This document shows positions 6,401 through 14,660 of a stretch of 21,584 bases of DNA, piece after piece (the stretch's first letter is position 1; every line of letters begins with the position of its first letter). The notes below the pieces were generated by a model, which searched no databases, was not told the origin of the DNA, and saw only the letters and a list, made by a program, of their open reading frames with translations. Source of the DNA: Apostichopus parvimensis (Eukaryota; Echinodermata; Holothuroidea; Aspidochirotida; Stichopodidae); contig KN895052.1 in assembly GCA_000934455.1 (NCBI GenBank), forward strand, positions 1 through 21,584, given 5' to 3'. Both the position numbers and the translations under genes were made by a program.

Positions 6401-8982
6401 TTTTCGCAACAGGGAAGCAAACAGAGTGTCCTGTCTATGCAACAGGCAAGCAAACAGAGTGTCCTGTCTATGCAACAGGGAAGCAAACAGAGTGTCTTGT
6501 CCATGCCCGAGAAGATTCACAGCCACAGGTGAGAAAGAAATCAAACAGAATATGCATTGCAGAATACACAACTTCTGCTGCTATGTGGGTACAGAGTCAG
6601 AAATAGTGGTCTTTTTCAATGGCTGTGGGGGTACTTTGTATTATTGTTCGACCGATTATATGACAATCGGTTTTACCGATTACCAATTAATTCCTGTGAC
6701 AATCGGCCGATGCCGATTACCGATTATTTCATCACTTTCGTGGAACTGGCCTAATGTATGATTTAGTGTTATGCATAATTACCAACTTCTAGGCCAATAC
6801 AATAAAAGATGTAAATGAACGACTTAACTTTTCACAGTAAAGATTAATGGAGCAAGTAAAGAACACTGTAATACATACATGGGGTGCTGTACGTTTATAA
6901 CGAGGAGTCGCAATATTGCAATCCCGCCACAACACAGTTAATGACAGTGCTGTACAGACTACAGAAGGGGAAAATAGTAGCCATTGGCTACGAAATGAAA
7001 AAAGAAGTTAGGGACAGCTTTTACAACTGCTATTAAAACCATTTTCAGTGTTGCAACTCCAACGTAAATAAAGTGAAAAGTATATCGAACGTAAATAAAA
7101 TATTTGTTATTTCGTTAGCTGATATCGAAATATATATAATCTGATGTGAAAAATAATGTGTCAAAGTAAGTTAGCCTGACGTTTCGATCCTAGCAGGATC
7201 GAAACGTCCGGCCAACTTGCTTTTACACATATTCTTACACAGGCTCTTTAGTGGATAAGCAGTTTGCTAACAGTTTTATTTTATAATGAAAAATAAAACA
7301 ATCCCGAACGTTTGCTTCAAGTTTTCAATGATTACCATCTACGAGGTAAAACTTCCAATCGAACGTTGTTTCAAACGATCATACACAGTAAGTCAATGGC
7401 GCTTCTCCATTGACTTATATGTGGGAGAAATCACAATCTAAAGTCCCATTGACTTTGTGGCGCGTGTCACTGGAAATCAAACTTGCTTTTAGTCAGTTGC
7501 GGTAAGGAGTTTAGTTACTGTAAGGGGTTATTTTAGCACGTATGGTACACAGTACATGCAGTCAGGGAAAAAAGTTTCTTCGGGTTTTTCGCAAAAATAT
7601 GCGTAATAATGTTTGCCTAATCACAAAATACTGTAATGCAGTAGAACCACTGAGGACTGTTGCCAAACGTGTTTAGGGAGTATTTGGCGCCTTGATTTCA
7701 TCATTTTATGCCATATGTAAAATCTTGGGCGCATTTTCAAACTGAACAGTTAGGAAGCTCAACCGTTGTCTAGCCAGACTAGCCTAATGTGCGTAGAACT
7801 CATAGTGAACAAAGCCTAATGTTATTGTTTTCACTTTCCAGTTTTCACCTATGGTGAAAAGGCCAAAGTGGTTGAATAGTATATTGATTTGGTTTTTATA
7901 TTTAGTCGAGACAATCTTACTTATCAATCGTTCAACATGATAATAGGAGGTTTTGTTAGATGCAAGAAGCGAAGTGAAAAAAATTACCTCGTCCCCCTAA
8001 GCTTATCGCGGGTATACTGTATGATGTTCACTGCCTAAACTGGATAGTATATCAAACAGCATTAGTACAAACTCGTGTGAGGGGCTTGCGATACCCTTAC
8101 ACGGTAGATTAGCGCACCTTCCCCCGGCTATGAATAGCATTGAATCGAATGATCTACATTCTTCTCCCATTGTGGTTGTGGTTAATCAAAAGCGAGGAAA
8201 AATACAATCCTTTATGTGGAACGTAATAATCGGTTCCAGATAATCGGTAGTGCATGGATTTTGCGGATGCCGATTATTTACTGATTGTCTGATAATCAGC
8301 CCTATGCAGATTGTCTAACCGATTATCAGTCGAACACTACTTTGTATGAGTGCAGCAGTTCTTGTTTTTCAATGGCTAGGGGAGGGAGATATACCGTGAG
8401 TGGGAATCACCTTTTCACAGTGTTTGTTGTGCATTATCAGAGAAGCAGTTTTTCCAGAGCTTTTTGGATACATGGTGAGAGGAATTCCCTTTTCGTCCAG
8501 GCTTTGTGGATACAGTATGAGAGAGAAGCAGTTTTCTGGTGCTTTGTGGCTACATTGTGAGAGGGGTGGAGATATATCAGTGTATTTTTGGCTACAATGT
8601 GAGAGCGAAGCAGTTTTCTTCTTTCAATGACTGCGAATGGCTTTCATGAGAAGCACTCCTGTGCATCAGCATATCTGCATGGAACAGTGAAGTGAAAATT
8701 GATGGAAGTGGAAATTGAAAGTCTGTTAAAACTAAATTGGTTTAGTAATCTAAACAACAGCTGCTTTCACCTAGTATGACCAACAAGGATGTCAGGCATC
8801 CACTATCGGTTCAGTCTTTTTTCAGACCAGCATTTGCTTGGTCAAGAGAACTGCTGGAACCACACAGGACTATATTACAGTATGTGCAATTAATCAGAGA
8901 ATCTAAACCAGGACTCCAGGTTGAGGAAATTGTGAGGAGAAGAAATGTGAAAGCAATTTTCTCTACTCATTTATCCAATTAA
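3280..8982 (+). CDS. BRCT-domain protein, possibly Rap1-like, five exons
   Basis: Joining 3280-3403, 5058-5139, 6018-6157, 6270-6528 and 8775-8982 gives 813 nt, or 270 residues plus TAA. Every junction keeps frame, and the donors are GTAAGT, GTGAGT, GTGAGT and GTGAGA. Residues 5-12 include an AT-hook-like RGRPRR. Residues about 20-109 fit a BRCT fold: strand LFAGV, helix ending in IKHGGT (the BRCT Gly-Gly turn), strand AQFLFS, and a C-terminal helix FISDCVKE. The usual Trp of that helix is replaced by Phe; vertebrate Rap1/TERF2IP has Tyr there followed by ILDCVE. Next come an acidic run (133-140), a basic KRHKR (152-156, possible nuclear signal) and three 11-residue repeats (162-194). The C-terminal exon contains RPAF and ILQYV, faintly like the start of a Rap1 Myb domain, but it lacks the Myb tryptophans. 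BRCT modules bind proteins or phosphopeptides in nuclear DNA maintenance. The gene structure is secure, the BRCT call is likely, and the Rap1 identity is speculative. The start is the first ATG after an acceptor at 3264-3265; the frame stays open up to that acceptor, so an upstream coding exon is possible. Confidence 0.7.
3404..5057 (+). other. intron 1 of the BRCT gene
   Basis: A 1654-nt intron with a GTAAGT donor and an acceptor TTCACCAATAG after a T-rich tract. Apart from the 32-bp minisatellite at 4897-4992 it holds no recognisable element. Open frames at 4114-4493 on both strands lack splice context and look like chance. Confidence 0.7.
4897..4992. repeat. 32-bp minisatellite, three copies
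   Basis: Units start at 4897, 4929 and 4961. The first two are nearly identical and begin AGACTTGCCCTCAGGGACTT. The third has drifted (GACCTGAGGAATTGAGA). A partial, more diverged copy lies just upstream (about 4875-4896) and a decayed AAAGACT tail follows. It is intronic with no coding role. Confidence 0.85.
5058..5139 (+). CDS. BRCT gene, coding exon 2
   Basis: 82 nt encode KHGGTCGNW at residues 43-51 and the hydrophobic strand AQFLFS at 54-59. This is the conserved Gly-Gly turn and second strand of a BRCT fold. Bases TA complete Ile42, and AA at the end begin Lys69. The donor is GCTAA|GTGAGT. The other frames contain stops or break the joins. Confidence 0.72.
5140..6017 (+). other. intron 2 of the BRCT gene
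   Basis: 878 nt from GTGAGT to a strong acceptor CATCTTGCAG. No repeat or RNA gene was recognised. Minus-strand open frames at 5177-5621 and 5759-6010 have no supporting splice signals. Confidence 0.65.
6018..6157 (+). CDS. BRCT gene, coding exon 3
   Basis: 140 nt encode residues 70-115, ending one base into Val116. It carries the predicted C-terminal BRCT helix with F89? I S D C V K E around residues 88-95, followed by a Pro-rich exit (ILPPEFP at 108-114). The hydrophobic FLWGYVTVF before it would be the third strand. The donor is TTAG|GTGAGT. Confidence 0.75.
6270..6528 (+). CDS. BRCT gene, coding exon 4 (acidic linker and repeat)
   Basis: 259 nt encode residues 117-201 and begin codon 202. 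The exon is low-complexity: Glu/Asp-rich at 127-143 with a GAT-repeat run of four Asp, then basic YSKRHKRN, then three 11-residue repeats, then PEKIHSH. It follows only a 112-nt intron (6158-6269). This is the expected character of a disordered linker between folded domains. Confidence 0.72.
6407..6505 (+). repeat. in-frame 33-bp coding minisatellite, 3 units
   Basis: Units at 6407-6439, 6440-6472 and 6473-6505 each encode QQ(G/A)SKQSVLSM. Units 1 and 2 differ by one base (GGA to GCA). Unit 3 has two silent-type changes (TTG for CTG, TCC for TCT). Because 33 is a multiple of three and the unit lacks stops in several frames, it also creates spurious open frames on both strands here. Ser-rich SKQSVLS could be a repeated phosphorylation or interaction site. 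Confidence 0.92.
6634..6641. repeat. left 8-bp target-site duplication
   Basis: CTTTGTAT, identical to 8340-8347. Two more flanking bases (TA) also match, but on the right they belong to the element end, so the duplication is 8 bp and not 10. Confidence 0.82.
6642..8339. mobile_element. non-autonomous hAT-type DNA transposon, 1698 bp
   Basis: The terminal inverted repeats are TATTGTTCGAC (6642-6652) and, read inward from the right, TAGTGTTCGAC (8339-8329), with 10 of 11 matching. They are flanked by a perfect 8-bp target-site duplication CTTTGTAT (6634-6641 and 8340-8347). This fits the hAT target consensus nTnnnnAn, and the (C/T)A(G/T)TG start is hAT-like. Both ends carry subterminal CCGATTA/TAATCGG motifs (6652-6728 and about 8228-8325). 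No transposase-length frame exists inside, so movement would have needed an enzyme in trans. Confidence 0.8.
7149..7213. repeat. 30-bp imperfect inverted repeat, hammerhead-like
   Basis: The perfect core is GACGTTTCGATCCT (7178-7191), AGC, AGGATCGAAACGTC (7195-7208), with diverged pairing extending to about 30 bases per arm. The + strand reads CTGACG, then a GATCCT/AGGATC hairpin, then GAAAC and GTC. This echoes the CUGANGA-stem II-GAAA order of hammerhead ribozymes carried by Penelope-like and related retroelements. The A of CUGANGA is absent and extra bases intervene, so catalysis is not expected. It lies inside the hAT element and is probably part of an older nested insertion. Confidence 0.4.
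8340..8347. repeat. right 8-bp target-site duplication
   Basis: CTTTGTAT directly follows the right inverted repeat. Deleting the element and one copy restores a continuous minisatellite-like flank. Confidence 0.82.
8441..8640. repeat. ~41-bp diverged minisatellite
   Basis: Units of about 40-42 bp start near 8441, 8481, 8523, 8563 and 8605. They share GAAGCAGTTTT and TTTGTGGxTACAxTGTGAGA. Looser copies continue left to 8348 (TTTTTCAATGGCT, GTGAGT). The same TTTTTCAATGGCTG phrase appears at 6613-6626, left of the transposon. The open frames seen here are repeat artefacts. Confidence 0.75.
8775..8982 (+). CDS. BRCT gene, coding exon 5 and stop
   Basis: The first base completes Ser202; 68 codons and TAA follow. 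The acceptor is GCTTTCACCTAG. The content is a mixed helical sequence with SFFRPAFAW, ILQYVQLIRES and a basic VRRRNVK. No canonical AATAAA follows for more than 1 kb, only a TATAAA near 9141. The true transcript may therefore use an internal donor (CAG|GTTGAG or ATT|GTGAGG, both phase 0) and continue to further exons. Confidence 0.55.
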
Positions 8983-9759
8983 TATCTGTAGTAATCCATT
9001 TGATATATCTTAATCCCACTAATCCACTTTAAGTTATCAAATGTGTTTGCTAAAAATCCTACACACAGATTTGATTGTCCAAGAGAGATGTAAGCAGCCA
9101 ATGGCATAGCCATAGTAACAAAAAATCAAAACCTAAAATCTATAAAAGTTTTTAAGTAGTTTAGAAAATACCATCAGGGGGTTCTCTTAGACACCTCCAG
9201 TGATAAGAGCTTTGTGGTTTCGTAAAAAGACTTTTTCAAAGAGAAAATAATTTCAGATTGCAAAGTGTCGCTTAATCTGGTGCCTGGTAGCATTACTGTC
9301 ATTTCATAGCTTATTTCAAAAGTACAGCTTGTTTGAACTTGACACAGTTTGTATTTATATACCAAGATGCTTCTTTCTGACAAGTTACTATCTATGGCTT
9401 CAAGTTTGGGGCAATTGTCAGGCCTAAATTCCCCCTCAAATCACCAGAGATGAGAATCTACCATAATATTGAGTCAGGTGTTATATCTCCCATTGATGTC
9501 AAACTTGGTCACTGACCTCCCCAACCACTCTTCTTCAGTGAGTATAAAAGTAGATATAGTACTCATTCATAACATTCCACATATTACACTATCTTGCCAT
9601 ATTTACAACAAGCAACTGTATAACCCTGTCATTGGTCAAATATCAAACTAAGCATTAGAACTACATTTGATATTTTTGCACCTAAAAGTATAGAACTTGG
9701 GTAATAGGTAATTATTTCACTATTTCCATTTTTCCTACCTGTCACTAGCATTCAGTACA
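8983..9759. other. non-coding stretch after exon 5
   Basis: AT-rich, with short open frames at 9174-9383 (-) and 9469-9651 (+) that lack splice or initiation support. A 3' untranslated region of the BRCT gene could lie at its start, but the polyadenylation signal is weak or absent. Confidence 0.4.
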
Positions 9760-10165
9760 GTACCTAAATATCTTAACTACTAGTAGTGGATATGTCAAAT
9801 GGATTTCAAAAACTTATTACACTGACCCCCTCCCCCCACCCATTAAAACCTATGTCTCTAGCACCTAAATATCTTAACTGATAGTAGTTAATATTTCAAA
9901 TGGATTTCAAATACTTATTACACAGACCCCTCCCCACCCCCTTTAAACCTCCTGTCTCTAGTACCTAAATATCTTAAATAATAGTAGTGGATACTTCAAA
10001 TGGATTTCAAATACTTATTACACTGACCCCTCCCCACCCCCTTTAAACCTCCTGTCTCTAGTACCTAAATATCTTAACTAATAGTAGTGGATACTTCAAA
10101 TGGATTTCAAATACTTATTACACTGACCCACGCCCTATTACCCCTTAAAACCTCCTATGTTTCTA
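9760..10165. repeat. 100-bp tandem array, four copies
   Basis: Copies start at 9760, 9861, 9961 and 10061, with lengths 101, 100, 100 and about 105. Each has TACCTAAATATCTTAA, ATAGTAGT, TCAAATGGATTTCAAA, ACTTATTACAC.GACCC, a CCCC-rich stretch and CTCCTxTxTCTA. Copies 2 and 3 share the C-rich spacer; copy 4 carries a rearranged spacer. It is non-coding. Confidence 0.95.
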
Positions 10166-10734
10166 TGGTGTCCCATACTCCCCTTCATACCTTTCATCAC
10201 GCTTTCATACAGGAGGCTCTCTTTATTCTCGCTGCGGGTTGGTAACTGTAACAATCTTCTACACAAGGTGCTCTGTTTGGCTAATACTAGTAAGGCCTGT
10301 TTGAATCAGTTCAATGTTTGGAAGCTAAAATGATCATACAATCACATTAGAAATAAATGTCTAGAGGAGGTCTATAGTATTAGTAGCTGTAGGATCTTGT
10401 TGTAAATGATGAGAGAGGGCTCAATATGTAGCGCCATCCCAATTGGCAGCTGGTGATTGGTCGTGCAGTATGTGGCAGTTCAAGGACCTACACAGTTCCA
10501 ACACCCAACCCAATCATAGGGAAATAGTTTTGCAATATGACCTAACCCAGCACCAGATTTTAACAGAAGATAATAATAATAATAATCAGCAGTTATTTTT
10601 ATGACGCTTAAGCAACCACAAATGTGGGAGAAACCCGCAAGGGCTGATGGATTACAACTTACACATTGGGAGGCTTCCAATTGAACATTTTAAACTCAAA
10701 TTTGGAATCTTTTCAATTTAGAAAGTCATTTCAG
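10166..10734. other. non-coding stretch with (AAT)n microsatellite
   Basis: No gene was recognised. A short trinucleotide run, TAATAATAATAATAAT, lies near 10570-10586. The minus frame at 10480-10680 passes through it and is not credible as a gene. Confidence 0.45.
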
Positions 10735-10865
10735 ATGTGAAAACATAGATTGCTCTTGGATGACAAGCCCACCTTACTATAACCCGTCCGGGTATCCAAC
10801 CCGGAACCTCCCAATCGCTAAGCCTCAATGCTTCAAATGCCACAGCACTGGCAGTCGGTATAGAT
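10735..10865 (-). repeat. degenerate tRNA-like SINE head, antisense
   Basis: On the minus strand a B-box-like GGGTTGGATACCCGG matches the tRNA T arm GGGTTCGAATCCCGG with three changes, and its CCGGG/CCCGG stem is intact. About 41 bases upstream on that strand lies TGGCATTTGAAGCA, a weak A box. Body and tail borders are not clear. The open frame on the opposite strand (10760-10951) is a by-product. Confidence 0.45.
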
Positions 10866-12030
10866 ACAGTAGTCAATTAGTGTGCACCCACCAATCGCTC
10901 AGTGTGTGGAGGCCAGTTGTAAGACTTCTATGGTGTCTTGATGACTATTGAAAAATGAAATCACAACAGACGATTGGAGTTGCACGTTTTTCACTCTCCT
11001 TCAAGCATTCAGTGTGAGGCCAGCTATAGGGGTCTGCTTTAGGAGGTTCCGTTTAAGGGGGCACCCAGTTGTGCTCAAGTTGAAGTGGTTACATGGAACT
11101 GTGAAATAGAGGGCAGTGTTACACTATTAATCATCTTTTCTAAATTTGTATCAAATAAGTTCTGCTCTTTGGAGAATGACGATGTATTACTTTCATTTGT
11201 AAGTTCATTTAGTCACTTTGCTTTCTCATCTCTGGAGGTTGCATTCATCTTGTGTGCCTTCTCATGCGTGACAGACGTCTATATGTGTCTGCTACCAATG
11301 TGCAAATATTCTGCCTACAACAAAATCACTGTTCTTCAGTACCGCAGCACAGATTTTCAAGAAGCCTTTAAACTCAAGAAATAAAATTTGTGATGACTAA
11401 ATGTAGTAGTATTTGCTCCATGGAGTCATTAAAAAATGTAATTAGGTGAGTCACTGTGTTTGAAAGTATATATCTTTTATTTACAGTGTCTATAAATATG
11501 TTGAGATCTATCAAGCAGAGGTTTGGGAACCTTTTGATGAAGTTGGAAGATAGATTACCATACATGTGGTTATTTACACTAGAAATGAATCGAAGCCATT
11601 CACCCATTCAGGAGACTGCATTCCCCGAGGAGTCTTAATGCTGATCAGTTTATGATGAATCGAAATCTGATCAGATAGCGTAAAATTCTAACCCAATAGC
11701 ATTGAGGACTGGGCAGTGTGTTTAAATGGTTTGGATGGTTCATAGGCTGCAGAGTATCTCAAGTCATTGTATCTAGCATTCAATGTTATCTCCTTCCTGG
11801 ATGTAAATGTTCTGGGGATGAGATGTAATTCATTGACCATTTATGTACCACCTCACACCCCTCATTGACTTGAAGTGAAATTTGAAAGGGTTAGTATACA
11901 TATAAAGTGCAAATAACAAGGTCATGTGGGGTGCACTAACCATTTCTATTTTGTAGCCTGGTCAAAATGTGATGGTAATGTACATGTGTGTCATTGTATA
12001 TACAGGTGTGTGAGTTCACTAAATAGTATG
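10866..12030. other. non-coding stretch with one orphan exon candidate
   Basis: It contains the exon-like segment 11487-11638 and an open frame at 11085-11384. That frame ends at AATAAA (11381-11386) but is T-rich and lacks recognisable motifs. Nothing else is supported. Confidence 0.35.
11487..11638 (+). CDS. candidate terminal exon, unrecognised
   Basis: It follows an acceptor-like TATCTTTTATTTACAG. One frame (phase needing one upstream base) stays open for about 50 codons to TAA, with a helical, charged start (SINMLRSIKQRF) and an Ala/Glu-rich end. Another frame is open for 21 codons (VYKYVEIYQAEVW). Neither joins in phase to the BRCT exon at 8775 through a convincing donor. No function is assigned, and it could be chance. 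Confidence 0.2.
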
Positions 12031-12170
12031 TCACAAAGCCCTCCTTACCGGGCTGATGTTCTTCAAACTTGATAGGTGTATGCTTATGCATGGGATTTAG
12101 TGCCTATGTGACTGACGAAAATGATGGGACAAAGGTCAAGGTCAAAACATTTCTTCCCCAAAACTTACAC
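12031..12170. repeat. AGGTCA-containing dispersed repeat fragment
   Basis: AAAGGTCAAGGTCAAAAC at about 12131-12148 holds two abutting AGGTCA half-sites. The surrounding phrases (TTCAAACTTGATAGGTGTATG, ATGATGGGACAAAGGTCA) have the style of the ~155-bp family at 17640-18370, without clear end-to-end homology. It is treated as a possible relative only. Confidence 0.3.
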
Positions 12171-14198
12171 TTTGGCTCATGATGAACATGTCATTAAGGT
12201 CAATTTGTGTGAAAATGTGTTTCAAAAATTCTTCTTCAGCCGTAGGCTTAACGGATGTCAAAGTTGGTTCCCTTATGCCTGGGCACCAGCTGTTGTACCT
12301 CTGTGAGTGAAGACATCATAAGATGGGACGTCATACACCTCATTTTAATCTGCGGTGGGTGTCAGTTAATACCCACAATACCCTGTATGCTTTCAGCCTA
12401 GGGATGACATGCAATACAACTTGAAAAGTCCCTCTCCAAATGTTTTTTTCTCAGAAATCCTTGAGATTAATTTGTATACTTGTGTTGCTTACACAGATTG
12501 ATCAAAATAATTCAATCCCTTAGAACTGTGCATTTATAAGGAGAAAAATCAATAATAAGGGTGTCAAGATTTTTTTGTCTTCTATATATATTCATTTATA
12601 TCTTACTGTCATTTCTAGTATTGTAAGGCGCTGTTCAAGTAGTTAATTGCTATCAGCAAAACGGTTAAACCACACAGTAAGTTTCCGTTCCAGTAATCTT
12701 CCGGTGACTTGGGTAGGAAGAGACTTGTTAAGTTTTCAGGGAAATCAAGCTAACTAGGGCATGTAAAATACTTACGCATTCTGTACCAATCATCAGACTT
12801 CATTTTACTCTAGCAATCAACTGACCCTTAAGACTGGTGGAACCTTCTACTAGCCAAAATCACTCTTGCAGTATGTTTAAATTTAAAAGTGATATTCCAG
12901 TGGCTGAAGTTGATAGCTTAATAACAACAAGCTCAAAATGTTCTCAATCTGTAATCACTTCTAAATAGCATTATATATATATGGCGAAGACACAATTTTT
13001 TTCATATTTGGTGGTATTTTTGTGAATTGCATCTGGTAACAGTGCATAAGAATGATGTCGCCATGGCAATTGAAAGCTGAAATTGTTTTGGTTTCTCTTG
13101 GTAATAATTAACTGACATACTCATTGAGGAAAATAATGTTGTTCTTTGATGAAACTCTAAATATAGAGAGACTCTTGACGGCTTAACCAGGCGTTCCAAG
13201 TGTATCAAGTTTCAAGGATAAATTAGTGAGAACATTATAATGGCAAAGTAAAGCTTTTGGAGAACATTTGAATTATGACATGGCAGAGCTCGTCCTGTAA
13301 TCTACTCCAGGGTGGACTGGAGGGTTCAGTCAGCCAAAAGAGGTAGTATTCAATCAACCATATTTTGAGTTAGGAACAAGAATATTGAGATGGGGGGGGG
13401 GGGGGGTTTCAACTAATACAGTCTGGATTATGTTTCTTTTCCATGTACGCCTGAGTGTTACATTGCCTGCCTCTGGAATAACCCTTTAAGATACCGAGAA
13501 TACGGAAGTGACAGCAATACCAGGCTTCGCTAACACCGTTAACATGATTTCAACCAACTATGCACAACCTTACATGCACAAAAAATGCATAAATCTACCA
13601 TAACAGTTATTCACACTGTGTGTCTTGAGAAATGATGACACCTGTGAACTTGGTAGCTCATGCCATGACCACAGGTCTGTAGTAAGTCTTTGTCCAAGCC
13701 AATTTAAAACAAAGGTGTGTAGTTCAGGAATCTAAAAAAGGCATTCATATATGTATTGATAAGTAGAACTGCATGTACCTATTGGAATTACAGTTGTCAA
13801 AAGGGGAAATACTGAAGGGCCTTTGGTTGTCTCATTATACAGAACTTTACCATGAGAGAAAGAAGCATTCAGTTCTTGTTGTACATAGTCTAAACATTCA
13901 TGAGGCAATCTTGGAGCAGAGTTTCTCAGACTATGAGACATTTTTCCAGACTATTTATAACTTCTTGCAAGTTTTTCCCTATGAAAAAAAAAAAAATACA
14001 AGGATAGAACTGAAAAATATTATTGACAACTAAACAGCCATGTTTGTGCATTCATCATACAACCAAATGTGTTGAGGGCATGTTCATTCACTTCAAAATG
14101 ATAAGCTCAAAGGAATAAATTATCTTGGTTGATATCCGTAGTCTGCGATGAGATATGTCTTTCTTTAAAACATTTTGATTTTTTGTCTTTTTTTTTTT
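12171..14198. other. non-coding stretch
   Basis: No gene is supported. It includes a 15-G run at 13392-13406 and a segment open on both strands at 13732-14033 (up to 86 codons on +, 69 on -). That segment follows an acceptor-like TTGGAATTACAG but matches no family I know. AT-rich simple sequence lies at 12556-12600 and 12970-12985. Confidence 0.4.
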
Positions 14199-14359
14199 AC
14201 AGAAAGGACAAATATGTTTTTTATGTTCTCTTCAAGATAAGTTATCATCTGTAATCTGGAATTGGAAAAATAAAAAATAACTTAGAAGGGGAAATTCCCA
14301 TCCGAATTTGCCTTAATATCTTCAATGGTAAAAGTAAGTATCAAAGCGTACAAAAATAA
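14199..14359 (+). repeat. ~160-bp duplicated block, copy 1
   Basis: It begins ACAGAAAGGACAAATATG and runs through TTCTCTTCAAGATAAGT, CTGTAATCTGGAATTGG and AACTTAGAAGGGGAAATTCCC to AAGTAAGTATCAA. It ends in an A-rich (AAATA)n tail. A poly-T run sits just 5'. The pattern of body plus A-rich tail resembles a retroposon end. Confidence 0.88.
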
Positions 14360-14501
14360 ATAAATAAATATCGACTTCAGCTAAAGTATGAATATTATAT
14401 CTGCAACATTAAAATGTGTGAACTTTTAAATAAAAGCATTGTTTCAAATGATTCATAAAATTTTGCTACAGTAATACTTAAAGATTAACCACTCAAGAGT
14501 T

Positions 14502-14660
14502 ACAGAAAGGACAAATATGTTTTTATGTTCTCTTCAAGATAAGTAATCGTCTGTAATCTGGAATTGGAAAAATGTAAAGAACTTAGAAGGGGAAATTCCC
14601 ACCCAAATTTGCCTTAAATATCAAATATCTTCAATGGTAAAGTAAGTATCAACGCATACA
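14502..14660 (+). repeat. ~160-bp duplicated block, copy 2
   Basis: It is nearly identical in order to 14199-14359, with small differences: one T fewer near the start, an AATATCAAAT insertion before ATCTTCAATGGTAAA, and a pure poly-A tail. It is separated from copy 1 by about 140 bases of unrelated AT-rich DNA. Confidence 0.88.

Larger units (their letters stand above)
6529..8774 (+). other. intron 4 of the BRCT gene
   Basis: A 2246-nt intron from AG|GTGAGA to TTTCACCTAG. Most of it is one inserted DNA transposon (6642-8339) and the minisatellite that hosted it. It was presumably about 0.5 kb before the insertion. Confidence 0.65.

Noticed and set aside
6223..6571. Overlapping open frames on both strands around the 33-bp repeat
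   Set aside because: They arise because the repeat length is a multiple of three and its unit lacks stops; only the + frame joins flanking exons in phase.
6632..8347. 10-bp target-site duplication, Mutator-like
   Set aside because: The extra TA on the right belongs to the inverted repeat; an 8-bp duplication with matching ends explains the data better.
8285..8630. Two + strand open frames of 76-91 codons
   Set aside because: They cross the transposon end and the ~41-bp minisatellite, so they are repeat artefacts.
10203..10262. Tiny exon reading EALFILAAGW after TTTCATACAG
   Set aside because: Only about 30 nt with a weak donor; too little to support.
13732..14033. Segment open on both strands (69 and 86 codons) after an acceptor-like site
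   Set aside because: No recognisable domain, no matching donor or partner exon, and the + frame runs into a poly-A stretch. It is kept only as a note in the stretch entry.
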